From positions 1 through 64,000 of the forward strand of contig CANMLS010000005.1 of NCBI GenBank assembly GCA_947498785.1: a stretch of DNA of 64,000 nucleotides, read 5' to 3'. The DNA is from an uncultured Aquimarina sp. GTDB lineage: Bacteria; Bacteroidota; Bacteroidia; Flavobacteriales; Flavobacteriaceae. Shown here in pieces: positions 52,132 to 59,940 of this stretch; the stretch's first letter is position 1; every line of letters begins with the position of its first letter. The notes under the pieces were generated by a model, which searched no databases, was not told the origin of the DNA, and saw nothing but the letters and a program-made list of their open reading frames with translations. The translations under genes and the position numbers were made by a program.

Positions 52132-52526
52132 GATAGATCTTTAATATCTGCGTCAAGGAAATCAGGACTTCAGTAAGTGGTACAATCACAGAAGAAAAGC
52201 TAGTTGATTTGGTATTGTTAAATAAAATCCCTTAATGGATATCCGCAATACAAAAACTATTGAAGGAGTTATGATTAAAGGAAAAAGGAAATAGGTCAGA
52301 AAAAAGTGAATTAAGTACAATGCTTAAAAGATGTGGAAAACAATTGCAAAACTGAAGAAAAGAAAATATCACAACTTAAAGTAGAAAAAGAGTATGCGGA
52401 TATGTCTATTTTGTTTATTATCAAAGTATTTATAAAAGATTAAATATAGGTTATTAAAAACTTTATTTAGAAATAATTAAGGATTAGTGACGAAATAATA
52501 GTACCTTCGCGTTTTAATATTTTATA
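52132..52526. other. intergenic region, possibly decayed coding sequence
   Basis: Purine-rich on the plus strand with short open stretches in changing frames, for example MDIRNTKTIEGVMIKGKRK starting at 52234, and a Lys/Glu-rich stretch near 52328-52441 ending SILFIIKVFIKD. This looks like a degraded gene, but I cannot name a family. The cold-shock gene's control region is at the right end (TACCTTCG at 52501-52508 could be a weak -7 box). Confidence 0.4.
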
Positions 52527-52718
52527 ATGAACAAAGGAACAGTAAAATTTTTTAATGACTCCAAAGGATTTGGATTCATCACAGAAGAAGGATCAAACAA
52601 AGATCATTTTGTACATATTTCGGGCTTAATTGACGAAGTACGTGAAGGTGACGAAGTAGAGTTTGATCTTAAAGAAGGTAAAAAAGGAATGAACGCGGTA
52701 AACGTGAAAGTATTATAA
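52527..52718 (+). CDS. cold-shock domain protein
   Basis: A 63-residue CspA-type OB-fold protein that binds single-stranded RNA and DNA. It starts MNKGTVKFFNDSKGFGFITEEG, containing RNP1 (KGFGFI), and has RNP2 (HFVHIS). It ends GMNAVNVKVL. Single-gene unit with its own terminator. The long leader typical of cold-induced csp genes cannot be confirmed here. Confidence 0.95.
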   Translation: MNKGTVKFFNDSKGFGFITEEGSNKDHFVHISGLIDEVREGDEVEFDLKEGKKGMNAVNVKVL

Positions 52719-52743
52719 TATACATTTGACTTTTTTAAAACAC

Positions 52744-52771
52744 AAGCCTGTCTATTAGACAGGCTTTTTTT
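52744..52771 (+). terminator. terminator of the cold-shock gene
   Basis: AAGCCTGTCTA pairs with TAGACAGGCTT with almost no loop, followed by TTTTT. It begins 25 nt after the stop codon. Confidence 0.88.
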
Positions 52772-52883
52772 ATGATAATACTTGATATCTATAAAACTTA
52801 TCAATACTCAAATAGATAAGAAATACTATCGATGATTGATATATACGACATACAATTGTATTTTAAATGTAAAATTCTTTTGT

Positions 52884-53276
52884 ATGAATATTAAGCGAAC
52901 AGGCCATATTCTTTATGTGAGAAAATATAAAGAATGTGTAGCATTTTATAGTACCATTTTAAAACTGGATATTTTATTTCAAAATACAGAATTAACGTGT
53001 TTTGATTTTTTTGGAGCATATTTAATGGTAGAAAAAGAAGATAGAGCTGATTATTTGGATCTGGCAGAAGGTTTTAAAAAAACATTTAGCTGTATTCGAA
53101 TGCATGTTGAAAATGTAATGGAAATTACATTACATTTAAGGTCAAAAAAGATAGATGTAGATTATCAGGAGCATAATTGGGGTATTGTAGTAAAATTCTT
53201 TGATCCCGATGGAAACCTTCTGGCATTTAAAGATGAAGAAACGTTTGTGAAGCAAATAAAAGAATATATTAAATAG
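52884..53276 (+). CDS. VOC/glyoxalase-like protein
   Basis: A 130-residue protein of the vicinal oxygen chelate fold. The N-terminal half has KRTGHILYVRKYKECVAFYSTILKLDILF and FDFFGAYLMVEKE; the C-terminal half ends WGIVVKFFDPDGNLLAFKDEE, the usual GxxxxFxDPDGN pattern. Potential metal ligands include the early His and the late Glu, but the set is not complete enough to predict catalysis. I start at the ATG at 52884; the frame is open 16 codons further without family similarity. Confidence 0.82.
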   Translation: MNIKRTGHILYVRKYKECVAFYSTILKLDILFQNTELTCFDFFGAYLMVEKEDRADYLDLAEGFKKTFSCIRMHVENVMEITLHLRSKKIDVDYQEHNWGIVVKFFDPDGNLLAFKDEETFVKQIKEYIK

Positions 53277-53345
53277 AATAACTTTTATAAATACCTAAAT
53301 AGAGAAGAAATAGGTCAGTAAGTTTTAATTCTAAAGACACAATTG

Positions 53346-53353
53346 TATTTTTG
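53346..53353 (+). promoter_or_regulatory. -7 box of the yaaA promoter
   Basis: TATTTTTG matches TAnnTTTG. The -33 position 19 bp upstream is TTT rather than TTG. The start codon is 22 nt downstream. Confidence 0.5.
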
Positions 53354-53375
53354 AAAAACATAAAAAGTTGTATAA

Positions 53376-54137
53376 ATGAAAATTGTAGTATCTCCAGCCA
53401 AATCATTAGATTTTGAAACCACATTACCGACTAAAAAATATTCATCTCCAGCTTTTCTATCAGAAGCAGAAAAATTAAATGGAGTACTCAAAAAAAAATC
53501 TCCCAAAAAACTTTCTGAGCTGATGAGTATAAGTGATAAACTAGCACAACTTAATTGGCAACGCAATCAGGATTGGAGTCTTCCTTTTAATACAGAGAAT
53601 GCAAGGCAAGCAGTATATGCATTTAATGGTGATGTATATACAGGATTGAACGTATATACACTTCCAGAAGAGAAATTAAATCTGTTACAAGACCAATTAA
53701 GAATACTTTCTGGATTATATGGCGTTTTAAAGCCTTTGGATCTTATACAACCATATCGTCTTGAGATGGGTACAAAACTTAAGATAGGACGAAAAAACAG
53801 TCTATACGAGTTTTGGAAAAAAACGATTACACAGCAGATTAATGATGAATTACAAGAGGGTGAATTATTCATAAATCTTGCAAGCAATGAGTACTTCAGT
53901 GCGGTGGATACAAAAGCATTAAAAGTTCCAATAATTACTCCTCAATTCAAAGATTGGAAAGGAGATAAGCTTAAAATGATTAGCTTTTTTGCTAAAAAGG
54001 CAAGGGGTATGATGGTGCGCTATATTATAGATACTGATGCAAAAACTATTGAAGATTTGAAAGGATTTAACTATGAGGGTTATGGTTTTAGTGAAGAATA
54101 TACTACCAAACCTAATGAGTTAGTTTTTGTAAGGTAG
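53376..54137 (+). CDS. yaaA: peroxide stress protein YaaA
   Basis: A 253-residue member of the YaaA/DUF328 family. In E. coli YaaA limits free iron during peroxide stress. The family pattern is clear: [19 protein letters not shown] at the start, [62 protein letters not shown] and the C-terminal [12 protein letters not shown]. The length matches. It has its own upstream -7 box and is followed by the TRAP transporter genes after 134 nt. Confidence 0.94.
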   Translation: MKIVVSPAKSLDFETTLPTKKYSSPAFLSEAEKLNGVLKKKSPKKLSELMSISDKLAQLNWQRNQDWSLPFNTENARQAVYAFNGDVYTGLNVYTLPEEKLNLLQDQLRILSGLYGVLKPLDLIQPYRLEMGTKLKIGRKNSLYEFWKKTITQQINDELQEGELFINLASNEYFSAVDTKALKVPIITPQFKDWKGDKLKMISFFAKKARGMMVRYIIDTDAKTIEDLKGFNYEGYGFSEEYTTKPNELVFVR

Positions 54138-54271
54138 TATAATTCATTATCATCTGGTTCTTAAAGAAGAGTAATTTAATTATCAATTCATTAGCTTTTA
54201 AATGAGTTACATTCTTAAATTCATCTAATTTTAGTATCTTCAACCTTAATATTTACTACATAAATTATTAG

Positions 54272-54775
54272 ATGCAAAAAATTATCAATTTCCTTGATAA
54301 GATTGGTGAAAAAATAGGATCACTGGTGAGTTGGATTGCTACTTTACTGGCTGTGGTAATAGGTTTTGATGTGATTACTCGATACATATTTGAATTTACC
54401 TATGTATGGATGATCGAAATAGAGATTTATCTTTTCGGAATGTTATTCTTACTTGTTTCAGGATATACCTTTAAGCACGAGAAGCATGTTAGGGTAGATA
54501 TATTCTATAATAAACTTTCTAAAAAAGGAAAAGCATGGGTTGATCTTTTAGGAGGTGCTTTTTTATTAATACCGTGGTGTTATGTAGTTATTGTTTCTTC
54601 ATGGTATTATAGTCTTTCATCATTTATGATAGGAGAAAGCTCTTCTCAACCAGGAGGTTTGCCAGCTTTATATGTCCTTAAATTTTGTATAACATTAGGG
54701 TTTGTTTTTTTATTGTTTCAAGGACTCTCTCATATGTTGAAATCAATTCAAATTATATTCAATAAAGATCAATAA
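54272..54775 (+). CDS. dctQ: TRAP transporter small permease (DctQ family)
   Basis: A 167-residue membrane protein with four predicted helices and the DctQ hallmarks RYIFEFTYVWMIEIEIYLFG near 43 and KHEKHVRVDIFYNKLS near 73. It forms the Q subunit of a tripartite ATP-independent transporter together with the next two genes. Its stop codon is directly followed by the ATG of the large permease gene, which suggests translational coupling. Confidence 0.93.
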   Translation: MQKIINFLDKIGEKIGSLVSWIATLLAVVIGFDVITRYIFEFTYVWMIEIEIYLFGMLFLLVSGYTFKHEKHVRVDIFYNKLSKKGKAWVDLLGGAFLLIPWCYVVIVSSWYYSLSSFMIGESSSQPGGLPALYVLKFCITLGFVFLLFQGLSHMLKSIQIIFNKDQ

Positions 54776-56122
54776 ATGGAGTACTTAGCAATACTATTAT
54801 TTATAACCATTTTTATTCTGATTTTGAGAGGATATCCAGTAGCTTTTACATTGGGAGGGATTTCGGTAGTATTTGCTTTTGGAGTATCTATTTTTGCTCC
54901 AGAACAGTTTCAAATGTCTACTTTTTATTTACTTCCGTCTAGAATTATGGGAGTGGTGAATAATTATGTTTTAATGGCAGTACCTCTATTTATTTTTATG
55001 GGAATTATGTTAGAAAAATCAGGATTAGCCCAGAGTTTATTAGAAACTATGGCTATGATGTTTGGACGAGTTAGAGGTGGTTTGGCAATTTCTGTAGTGA
55101 TTGTTGGAGCACTATTAGCGGCATCTACGGGTATTGTAGGAGCAACAGTTGTAACTATGGGTTTGATAAGCTTACCTACAATGCTAAAGCGAGGGTATAA
55201 AACAGAACTAGCTGTGGGAGTAATTGCATCTTCGGGAACCTTAGGACAGATTATACCACCTTCAATAGTGTTGGTCTTACTGGCAGATACGATTAATAGC
55301 TCATCAAGAGGAGCAGCCTCAGTAGATGTAGGAGCTTTATTTTCTGCTGCCTTGTTGCCTGGGGCTATATTGGTTATTTTATATATTCTTTATATTCTGA
55401 TAAAATCTTTTATTCATAAAGAAGATGCTCCCAGTATTCCTGCAGAAGAGATAAAAGAATTCAGGGGAGATAACTTTACAGTAAAAATTATAAAAGTATT
55501 ATTTCTACCAATATTATTAATTGTACTGGTATTAGGATCTATACTTATTGGAGTAGCTTCTCCAACAGAAGCTTCTGCAATCGGAGCAATCGGGGCCACA
55601 GTATTGACCATAGTACAAAAGAAGTTTTCATTCAATATTTTAAAAGAAGTAGCTCAAGAAACAGCCAAACTTACTTCGATGGTGTTTTTTATCCTTTTGG
55701 GAGCTACAACATTCACGCTAGTGTTTAGAACTTTAGGAGGTGATTCTTATTTACAAGAACTCATTATGTCATCAAACTTAACACCGTTACTGTTTTTGTT
55801 ATTAGTAATGGTAGTGATTTTTATAGCTGGTTTTTTTATTGATTTTATAGAAATTGTTTTTATAATAGTTCCTGTAATAACTCCGATTTTCAATGCTTTT
55901 GGGATGGATATGCTATGGGTTGGGATTTTGATTGCATTAAACCTACAAACATCATTTTTGACGCCACCTTTTGGATTTGCATTATTTTATCTTAAAGGGG
56001 TAGCACCAGAAAACGTAAAAACCAGTCAAATTTATAGAGGAATTATACCTTTTATAATTATTCAGCTGATTATTGTTGGAATGGTAGTTTTTTTTCCTGA
56101 GATTATTTTTATCTCTAAATAA
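54776..56122 (+). CDS. dctM: TRAP transporter large permease (DctM family)
   Basis: A 448-residue protein with about 12 helices, the ion-coupled permease of a TRAP system. Family features: RGYPVAFTLGGISVVFAFG at the start, VPLFIFMGIMLEKSGLAQ, ASTGIVGATVVTMGLISLP, SGTLGQIIPPSIVLVL, VASPTEASAIGAIGA and the C-terminal NLQTSFLTPPFGFALFYLKGVAP. It sits between dctQ (no gap) and the substrate-binding gene (62 nt). Such permeases use sodium or proton gradients; which is used here is not visible. Confidence 0.95.
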   Translation: MEYLAILLFITIFILILRGYPVAFTLGGISVVFAFGVSIFAPEQFQMSTFYLLPSRIMGVVNNYVLMAVPLFIFMGIMLEKSGLAQSLLETMAMMFGRVRGGLAISVVIVGALLAASTGIVGATVVTMGLISLPTMLKRGYKTELAVGVIASSGTLGQIIPPSIVLVLLADTINSSSRGAASVDVGALFSAALLPGAILVILYILYILIKSFIHKEDAPSIPAEEIKEFRGDNFTVKIIKVLFLPILLIVLVLGSILIGVASPTEASAIGAIGATVLTIVQKKFSFNILKEVAQETAKLTSMVFFILLGATTFTLVFRTLGGDSYLQELIMSSNLTPLLFLLLVMVVIFIAGFFIDFIEIVFIIVPVITPIFNAFGMDMLWVGILIALNLQTSFLTPPFGFALFYLKGVAPENVKTSQIYRGIIPFIIIQLIIVGMVVFFPEIIFISK

Positions 56123-56184
56123 TTGTCAATTAAATTCTTTTTACTAAAACTAAAAGTGTATTTCATAACTTATTTATATCAAAG

Positions 56185-57315
56185 ATGAAGTTTAATAAGA
56201 CTCAAAAACATAAAATAAAAAAATCATTGGCATTAGTACTTGTGTCGGTATTATTTCTTTCCTGTCTAGGGGATCCTCCAGCAAGTATGAATACCAATTC
56301 ATATGATGTAAGTAAACCTGAAAAGGTGTTTTATTGGAAAATGACTACAACATGGCCGCCTAATTTTCCTGTAGTAGGTGAAGTGGCAGAGAAATATGCA
56401 AAATGGGTTGATGAATTGTCCAATGGACAAATTAAAATTAAAGTTTATGGAGGAGGAGAGTTGGTTCCTTCTTTAGAAGCTTTTGATGCAGTGTCTCAAG
56501 GTAGTATAGAAATGGGGTGCGGTGCAGCGTATTATTGGGCTGGAAAAACTCCAGCAGCTCAGTTTTTTGCAGCGGTGCCTTTTGGTATGAATAGTCAACA
56601 AATAACCTCTTGGTTAGAAGTGGGTGGTGGGTACGAATTATGGAAAAAAACCTATGCTAAATTTAACCTTGTTCCATTTATGGGAGGAAATACAGGCGTT
56701 CAGATGGGAGGATGGTTTAATAGAGAAATCAATTCTGTCGAAGATTTTAAAGGATTAAAAATGCGCCTTCCAGGGATTGGAGGAAAAGTGTTAGAAAAAG
56801 CTGGAGGAGCTGCGGTTTTGGTTGCAGGAAGTGAAGTGTATACAAGTTTAGAAAGAGGGGTAATTGATGCTACAGAATGGATAGGTCCATATCATGATTA
56901 TAAAATGGGTTTTCACAAAGTTGCAAAATACTATTACACACCTGGATGGCACGAAACAGGCTCTCAGTTAGAATTTTTTATCAATAAGAATTTGTATGAT
57001 GGCTTACCTCTACATTTACAGGCAGTATTACAAGCCGCTTCCAAGAGGGCTCAAGTATGGGTTTTGTCTGAATTTGATAAACAAAACGGTATTTACTTAG
57101 ATAAATTAGTGAATGAAGAAAATGTAGAGGTTCGAGAGTTCTCTAAAGAAACTTTAGATGCATTGAGGGTATACACAGAAGAGTCATTACAAGAAATGAT
57201 AGGTGATGACCCTTTGTCAAAAGAAGTATATGAGAGCTATTCTAATTTTCAAAATAGCATCTCTAAGTGGTCAGAAGTGACTGAGAAAGCATATTACAAT
57301 AAAATTCAGAAGTAA
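56185..57315 (+). CDS. dctP: TRAP transporter substrate-binding lipoprotein (DctP family, TakP-like)
   Basis: A 376-residue binding protein for the DctQM pair. The middle is close to the TakP group, which binds 2-oxo acids: FYWKMTTTWPPNFPV, LKMRLPGIGGKVLEKAGG, DATEWIGPYHDYKMGFHKVAKYYYTPGWHETG. The Trp/Arg/Glu set used by TakP appears present, so a 2-oxo acid or similar carboxylate is a likely ligand (inference). The N-terminus ends in LFLSCLGDPP, so the protein appears to be lipid-anchored rather than a free periplasmic protein. There is no acidic export patch after the Cys. Confidence 0.9.
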   Translation: MKFNKTQKHKIKKSLALVLVSVLFLSCLGDPPASMNTNSYDVSKPEKVFYWKMTTTWPPNFPVVGEVAEKYAKWVDELSNGQIKIKVYGGGELVPSLEAFDAVSQGSIEMGCGAAYYWAGKTPAAQFFAAVPFGMNSQQITSWLEVGGGYELWKKTYAKFNLVPFMGGNTGVQMGGWFNREINSVEDFKGLKMRLPGIGGKVLEKAGGAAVLVAGSEVYTSLERGVIDATEWIGPYHDYKMGFHKVAKYYYTPGWHETGSQLEFFINKNLYDGLPLHLQAVLQAASKRAQVWVLSEFDKQNGIYLDKLVNEENVEVREFSKETLDALRVYTEESLQEMIGDDPLSKEVYESYSNFQNSISKWSEVTEKAYYNKIQK

Positions 57316-57626
57316 TAATCAAATACACAGTATAACTCATTAGTAATTTGTTTATTTCTCTGCTACTTCATCGCTATAAAATAGCTATAGGTATTCTGAA
57401 ATTTTATATCTTGAAATAACAAAATTAATTTAAATTCTTTTTTTATCGAATACTGTTTGGGTGAAATTCAAAAAATATAGTATAATACTATTGTAAGTTT
57501 AAATTGGTATTATATGTGTAATCATAAAAAAACACTGTCTTATAATTGAGACAGTGTTTTTTAGTTCCTTGTAAAATCAATCTTCAATGTTCTAAATTAT
57601 CACATCATCTTGGAACAGGTTTTTTT
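57316..57626. other. intergenic region after the TRAP genes
   Basis: AT-rich, no gene visible. AAAAAACACTGTCT at 57527-57540 pairs with AGACAGTGTTTTTT at 57549-57562 as a terminator usable in both directions; it is listed separately. Nothing else is recognised. Confidence 0.55.
57527..57562. terminator. bidirectional terminator
   Basis: A perfect 14-bp stem AAAAAACACTGTCT/AGACAGTGTTTTTT around an 8-nt loop, with A/T runs on both flanks. It lies between the TRAP genes and the converging barrel pseudogene. Confidence 0.85.
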
Positions 57627-58209
57627 TTACTTCTTAATACCAGAAAAAAGATAGTATCCAATAGATACTTGAAAATTATCATTACGAACTTCATTATTAG
57701 ACTCTGATATAACATTTGTACTAAGGTCATGCTTGTCTATACCTGATGGAGAATATCGTAATTGAACAAAATAGGAGTTGAACTCTGCACCAATGCCTAT
57801 AACTCCACCAAAATTAAAGTTTTTTGGTTTATTTTGCTCGGGGAAATCATCATTAATTAAGAATCCAAGTTGTGGCCCGACATGCACATTGAAAAATTTT
57901 GCAAATTTAAATTTCATCAAAATAGGGAGATTTATATAATTCAGATCAACTTCATCAGTTCCTTGAAGAGAAATTAAAAGTTATGGTTGAACTGCAAATA
58001 GACTTGATATTTCCTTTTGAGCAACTATTCCAAAATGAATTGCTGTTCTTCCATCCAGAGTGCTATTTGAGCTATTGTTGCTTATGGTAACATTATCTCC
58101 CGTTAAAGAAGCAAAGTTGAAACCTGCTTTAAAGCCTAATTTAATGTCTTGAGCACTAGAGGTTATTGAGAATCCGATTATTCCGATAGCAAATAATATT
58201 TTTTTTCAT
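57627..58209 (-). pseudogene. decayed outer-membrane beta-barrel gene (PorT-like family)
   Basis: From the ATG at 58207-58209, an 8-A run throws the frame off after MKKN. With 7 A's the product reads MKKILFAIGIIGFSITSSAQ (a signal peptide), then DIKLGFKAGFNFASLTGD, typical of PorT-like barrels. This restored frame meets a TAA at 57981-57983 after FAVQP, where the family normally continues PELLISLQG (GAA to TAA). Past it the frame continues LNYINLPILMKF, NVHVGPQLGFLIN to the end, about 193 residues in all. Two independent lesions point to a real pseudogene. The intact 3' part alone (97 codons) lacks a signal peptide. Confidence 0.85.
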
Positions 58210-58444
58210 AATTATAAATTGAAAAGTTGTTGAGTTCAAAAATTGTGTGTAGAAATAGTTTAAACTTTTTTGATTCTATTGAAGTGGGTGTTTTATAGCA
58301 AATAGAAAAAATAAATCACTTCACACTCTTTAGTGTTTTTTACAACTTAAAAATGGTTTATATAGAGGTAGAGGGTGGTTATGTTTTGGTTTTAAGGTGT
58401 ATATGGATGTGAGGGAAAATGTAAATAGATTAGCTTGATTAAAA

Positions 58445-58484
58445 AAAGCGTTTGGCTTATACTTAATAGGTAGGCCAAACGCTT
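58445..58484 (-). terminator. terminator of the lipoprotein gene
   Basis: AAAGCGTTTGGC pairs perfectly with GCCAAACGCTTT around a 16-nt loop. On the minus strand a run of seven T follows. It lies 21 nt after the stop at 58506. Confidence 0.85.
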
Positions 58485-58505
58485 TGTATTTTATCTATTT
58501 GTTAA

Positions 58506-59363
58506 TTAAAATACTATCAGATCATCTTCTTCAATTTTATTTAGATCAATCGTAGTTGTATTTCCGTCAGCATCGGTTGATTCAACTATGCTATCACATT
58601 CTCCATTTCCGAAGTCTATAGTTTTAGTCTTTCCATTTTCAGTATTTGTGATAGCCCCACTTACAGGAAAATCACAGCTAGATTCAAAACGCAAAGGAGT
58701 TGAAGTCGCTAACTTAAATGAATCACCATTATTGAATGTTGTAGAGGCATCAACAATATTTATGATATAAAACTCGAAAGATTCAAAATCGATAAAAAAC
58801 TTATCGCTTATTTTTTCTTCAACAGTAGCTTTTAATCCGTTTTCCCAAGTAAAATCAAATTTAGTAGAAATATTAGTTGTTTCTTCTTCTTTTTCATTAA
58901 CGGAAATAGATAGTGTAGAAGTACCACTTACTGCCATATCGTTAAAAACGACATTTTCCATAGTCTGATTTGATGTGATGATAACGTTGTTACCTTCTTG
59001 CTTAGAAGTAAATGTCATGAGGATTTTACCTGAAATAGAACCCATTTCATCAGGGAGTTCACATCCCTCACCAAAATCAATAACAACCGTTCCTCCATTT
59101 TCGTTTTCGTCAAATGTTTGAGTTGGACAATCACTCATCTTTTGACGAAATTTATTAGATCTCATTCGGTTATTGAAAGCTCCAGATGTTAATTCATTTA
59201 TTTGATCAGTTGCAGCATCTATATTTCTGAATTCTGCAGAAGTATCAACACCAGGGATTTCAATTCCATTTTCAGGAGTATTTTCGTTATCATCACTATT
59301 ACAACTGAATAAAAAAGCACCAGCTAAAATTAGGCTAGCGAATGGGATGATTTTGTTTTTCAT
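58506..59363 (-). CDS. hypothetical lipoprotein
   Basis: A 285-residue lipoprotein (FLFSC, Cys21, then NSDDNEN, an acidic patch suggesting surface export). After a linker come two similar beta-rich parts: one around VVIDFGEGCELPDEMGSISGKILMTFTS and one around KTIDFGNGECDSIV with CDFPVSGAITNT. The mirrored IDFGxG..C motifs suggest an internal duplication. Lipoproteins of this pattern occur in flavobacteria without known function. It has its own terminator and a structured promoter region upstream. Confidence 0.78.
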   Translation of the reverse strand: MKNKIIPFASLILAGAFLFSCNSDDNENTPENGIEIPGVDTSAEFRNIDAATDQINELTSGAFNNRMRSNKFRQKMSDCPTQTFDENENGGTVVIDFGEGCELPDEMGSISGKILMTFTSKQEGNNVIITSNQTMENVVFNDMAVSGTSTLSISVNEKEEETTNISTKFDFTWENGLKATVEEKISDKFFIDFESFEFYIINIVDASTTFNNGDSFKLATSTPLRFESSCDFPVSGAITNTENGKTKTIDFGNGECDSIVESTDADGNTTTIDLNKIEEDDLIVF

Positions 59364-59940
59364 AATAAAAATAGGTTTAATAGATTGTTTATGTTTATTT
59401 ATCGGGGGGCAAAACTAAATGATATCATGTTAAGAAAAATACATTTAAGTTAATAATTTTGTTAATTGTGTTTTTCTTAACAGGGGATTTCCCCCCTGTC
59501 AACTTTTTATTTGTTATATAGTAGTGAATAAGTAAATTTTCACCAGATTAATTATAGTGGGAGTTGTAGGAGTATATAGACGGCTACCATACTAAATTTA
59601 TTTTTTATAATTAAGGAAAAAAAGTAATTTATTTTAGATGATATTTTTCTTGATAATACAAAGAACTCATCGTGACTTTTTATTGCTTTTTGGCCTGCTA
59701 TAAAACGCAAAAAAGTCATCAGCTAAGCAGAAAATCTCATTTTTTTGATCAAAAGAAAAAAGCCAAGTTGAGTTCAATATTGTTTTTTGATCAAAGTAAT
59801 GCTGAGCTTTTAAGAAAATAAGTCAAATTATAAATTATTTTGATCTATATATTTTGAATATTCTATTGCATAGCATATTTCTTATCAATATATTAGTAGC
59901 GAATGTTCGCTATATGTGTTTTTAATTCAAAATTAATAGT
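59364..59940. other. intergenic region upstream of pyruvate carboxylase
   Basis: No gene is visible. The left part is the structured promoter listed separately. On the right, TTTTGATC occurs three times (59743, 59785 and 59838), two of them as TTTGATCAAA palindromes. GACTTTTTATTGC near 59673 and GCAAAAAAGTC near 59707 form an imperfect inverted repeat. I see no clear -33/-7 pair for the carboxylase gene. Confidence 0.5.
59403..59500 (-). promoter_or_regulatory. structured promoter region of the lipoprotein gene
   Basis: TAGTTTTG on the minus strand (59410-59417) is a -7 box, with TTT at the -33 position. The palindrome ATGATATCAT (59419-59428) directly abuts it. Upstream, GTTAAGAAAAATACA (59429-59443) pairs with TGTGTTTTTCTTAAC (59467-59481) at 14 of 15 positions. 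Next to that, ACAGGGG (59480-59486) pairs with CCCCTGT (59493-59499). The leader would be about 40 nt. A regulatory role is inference. Confidence 0.5.
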
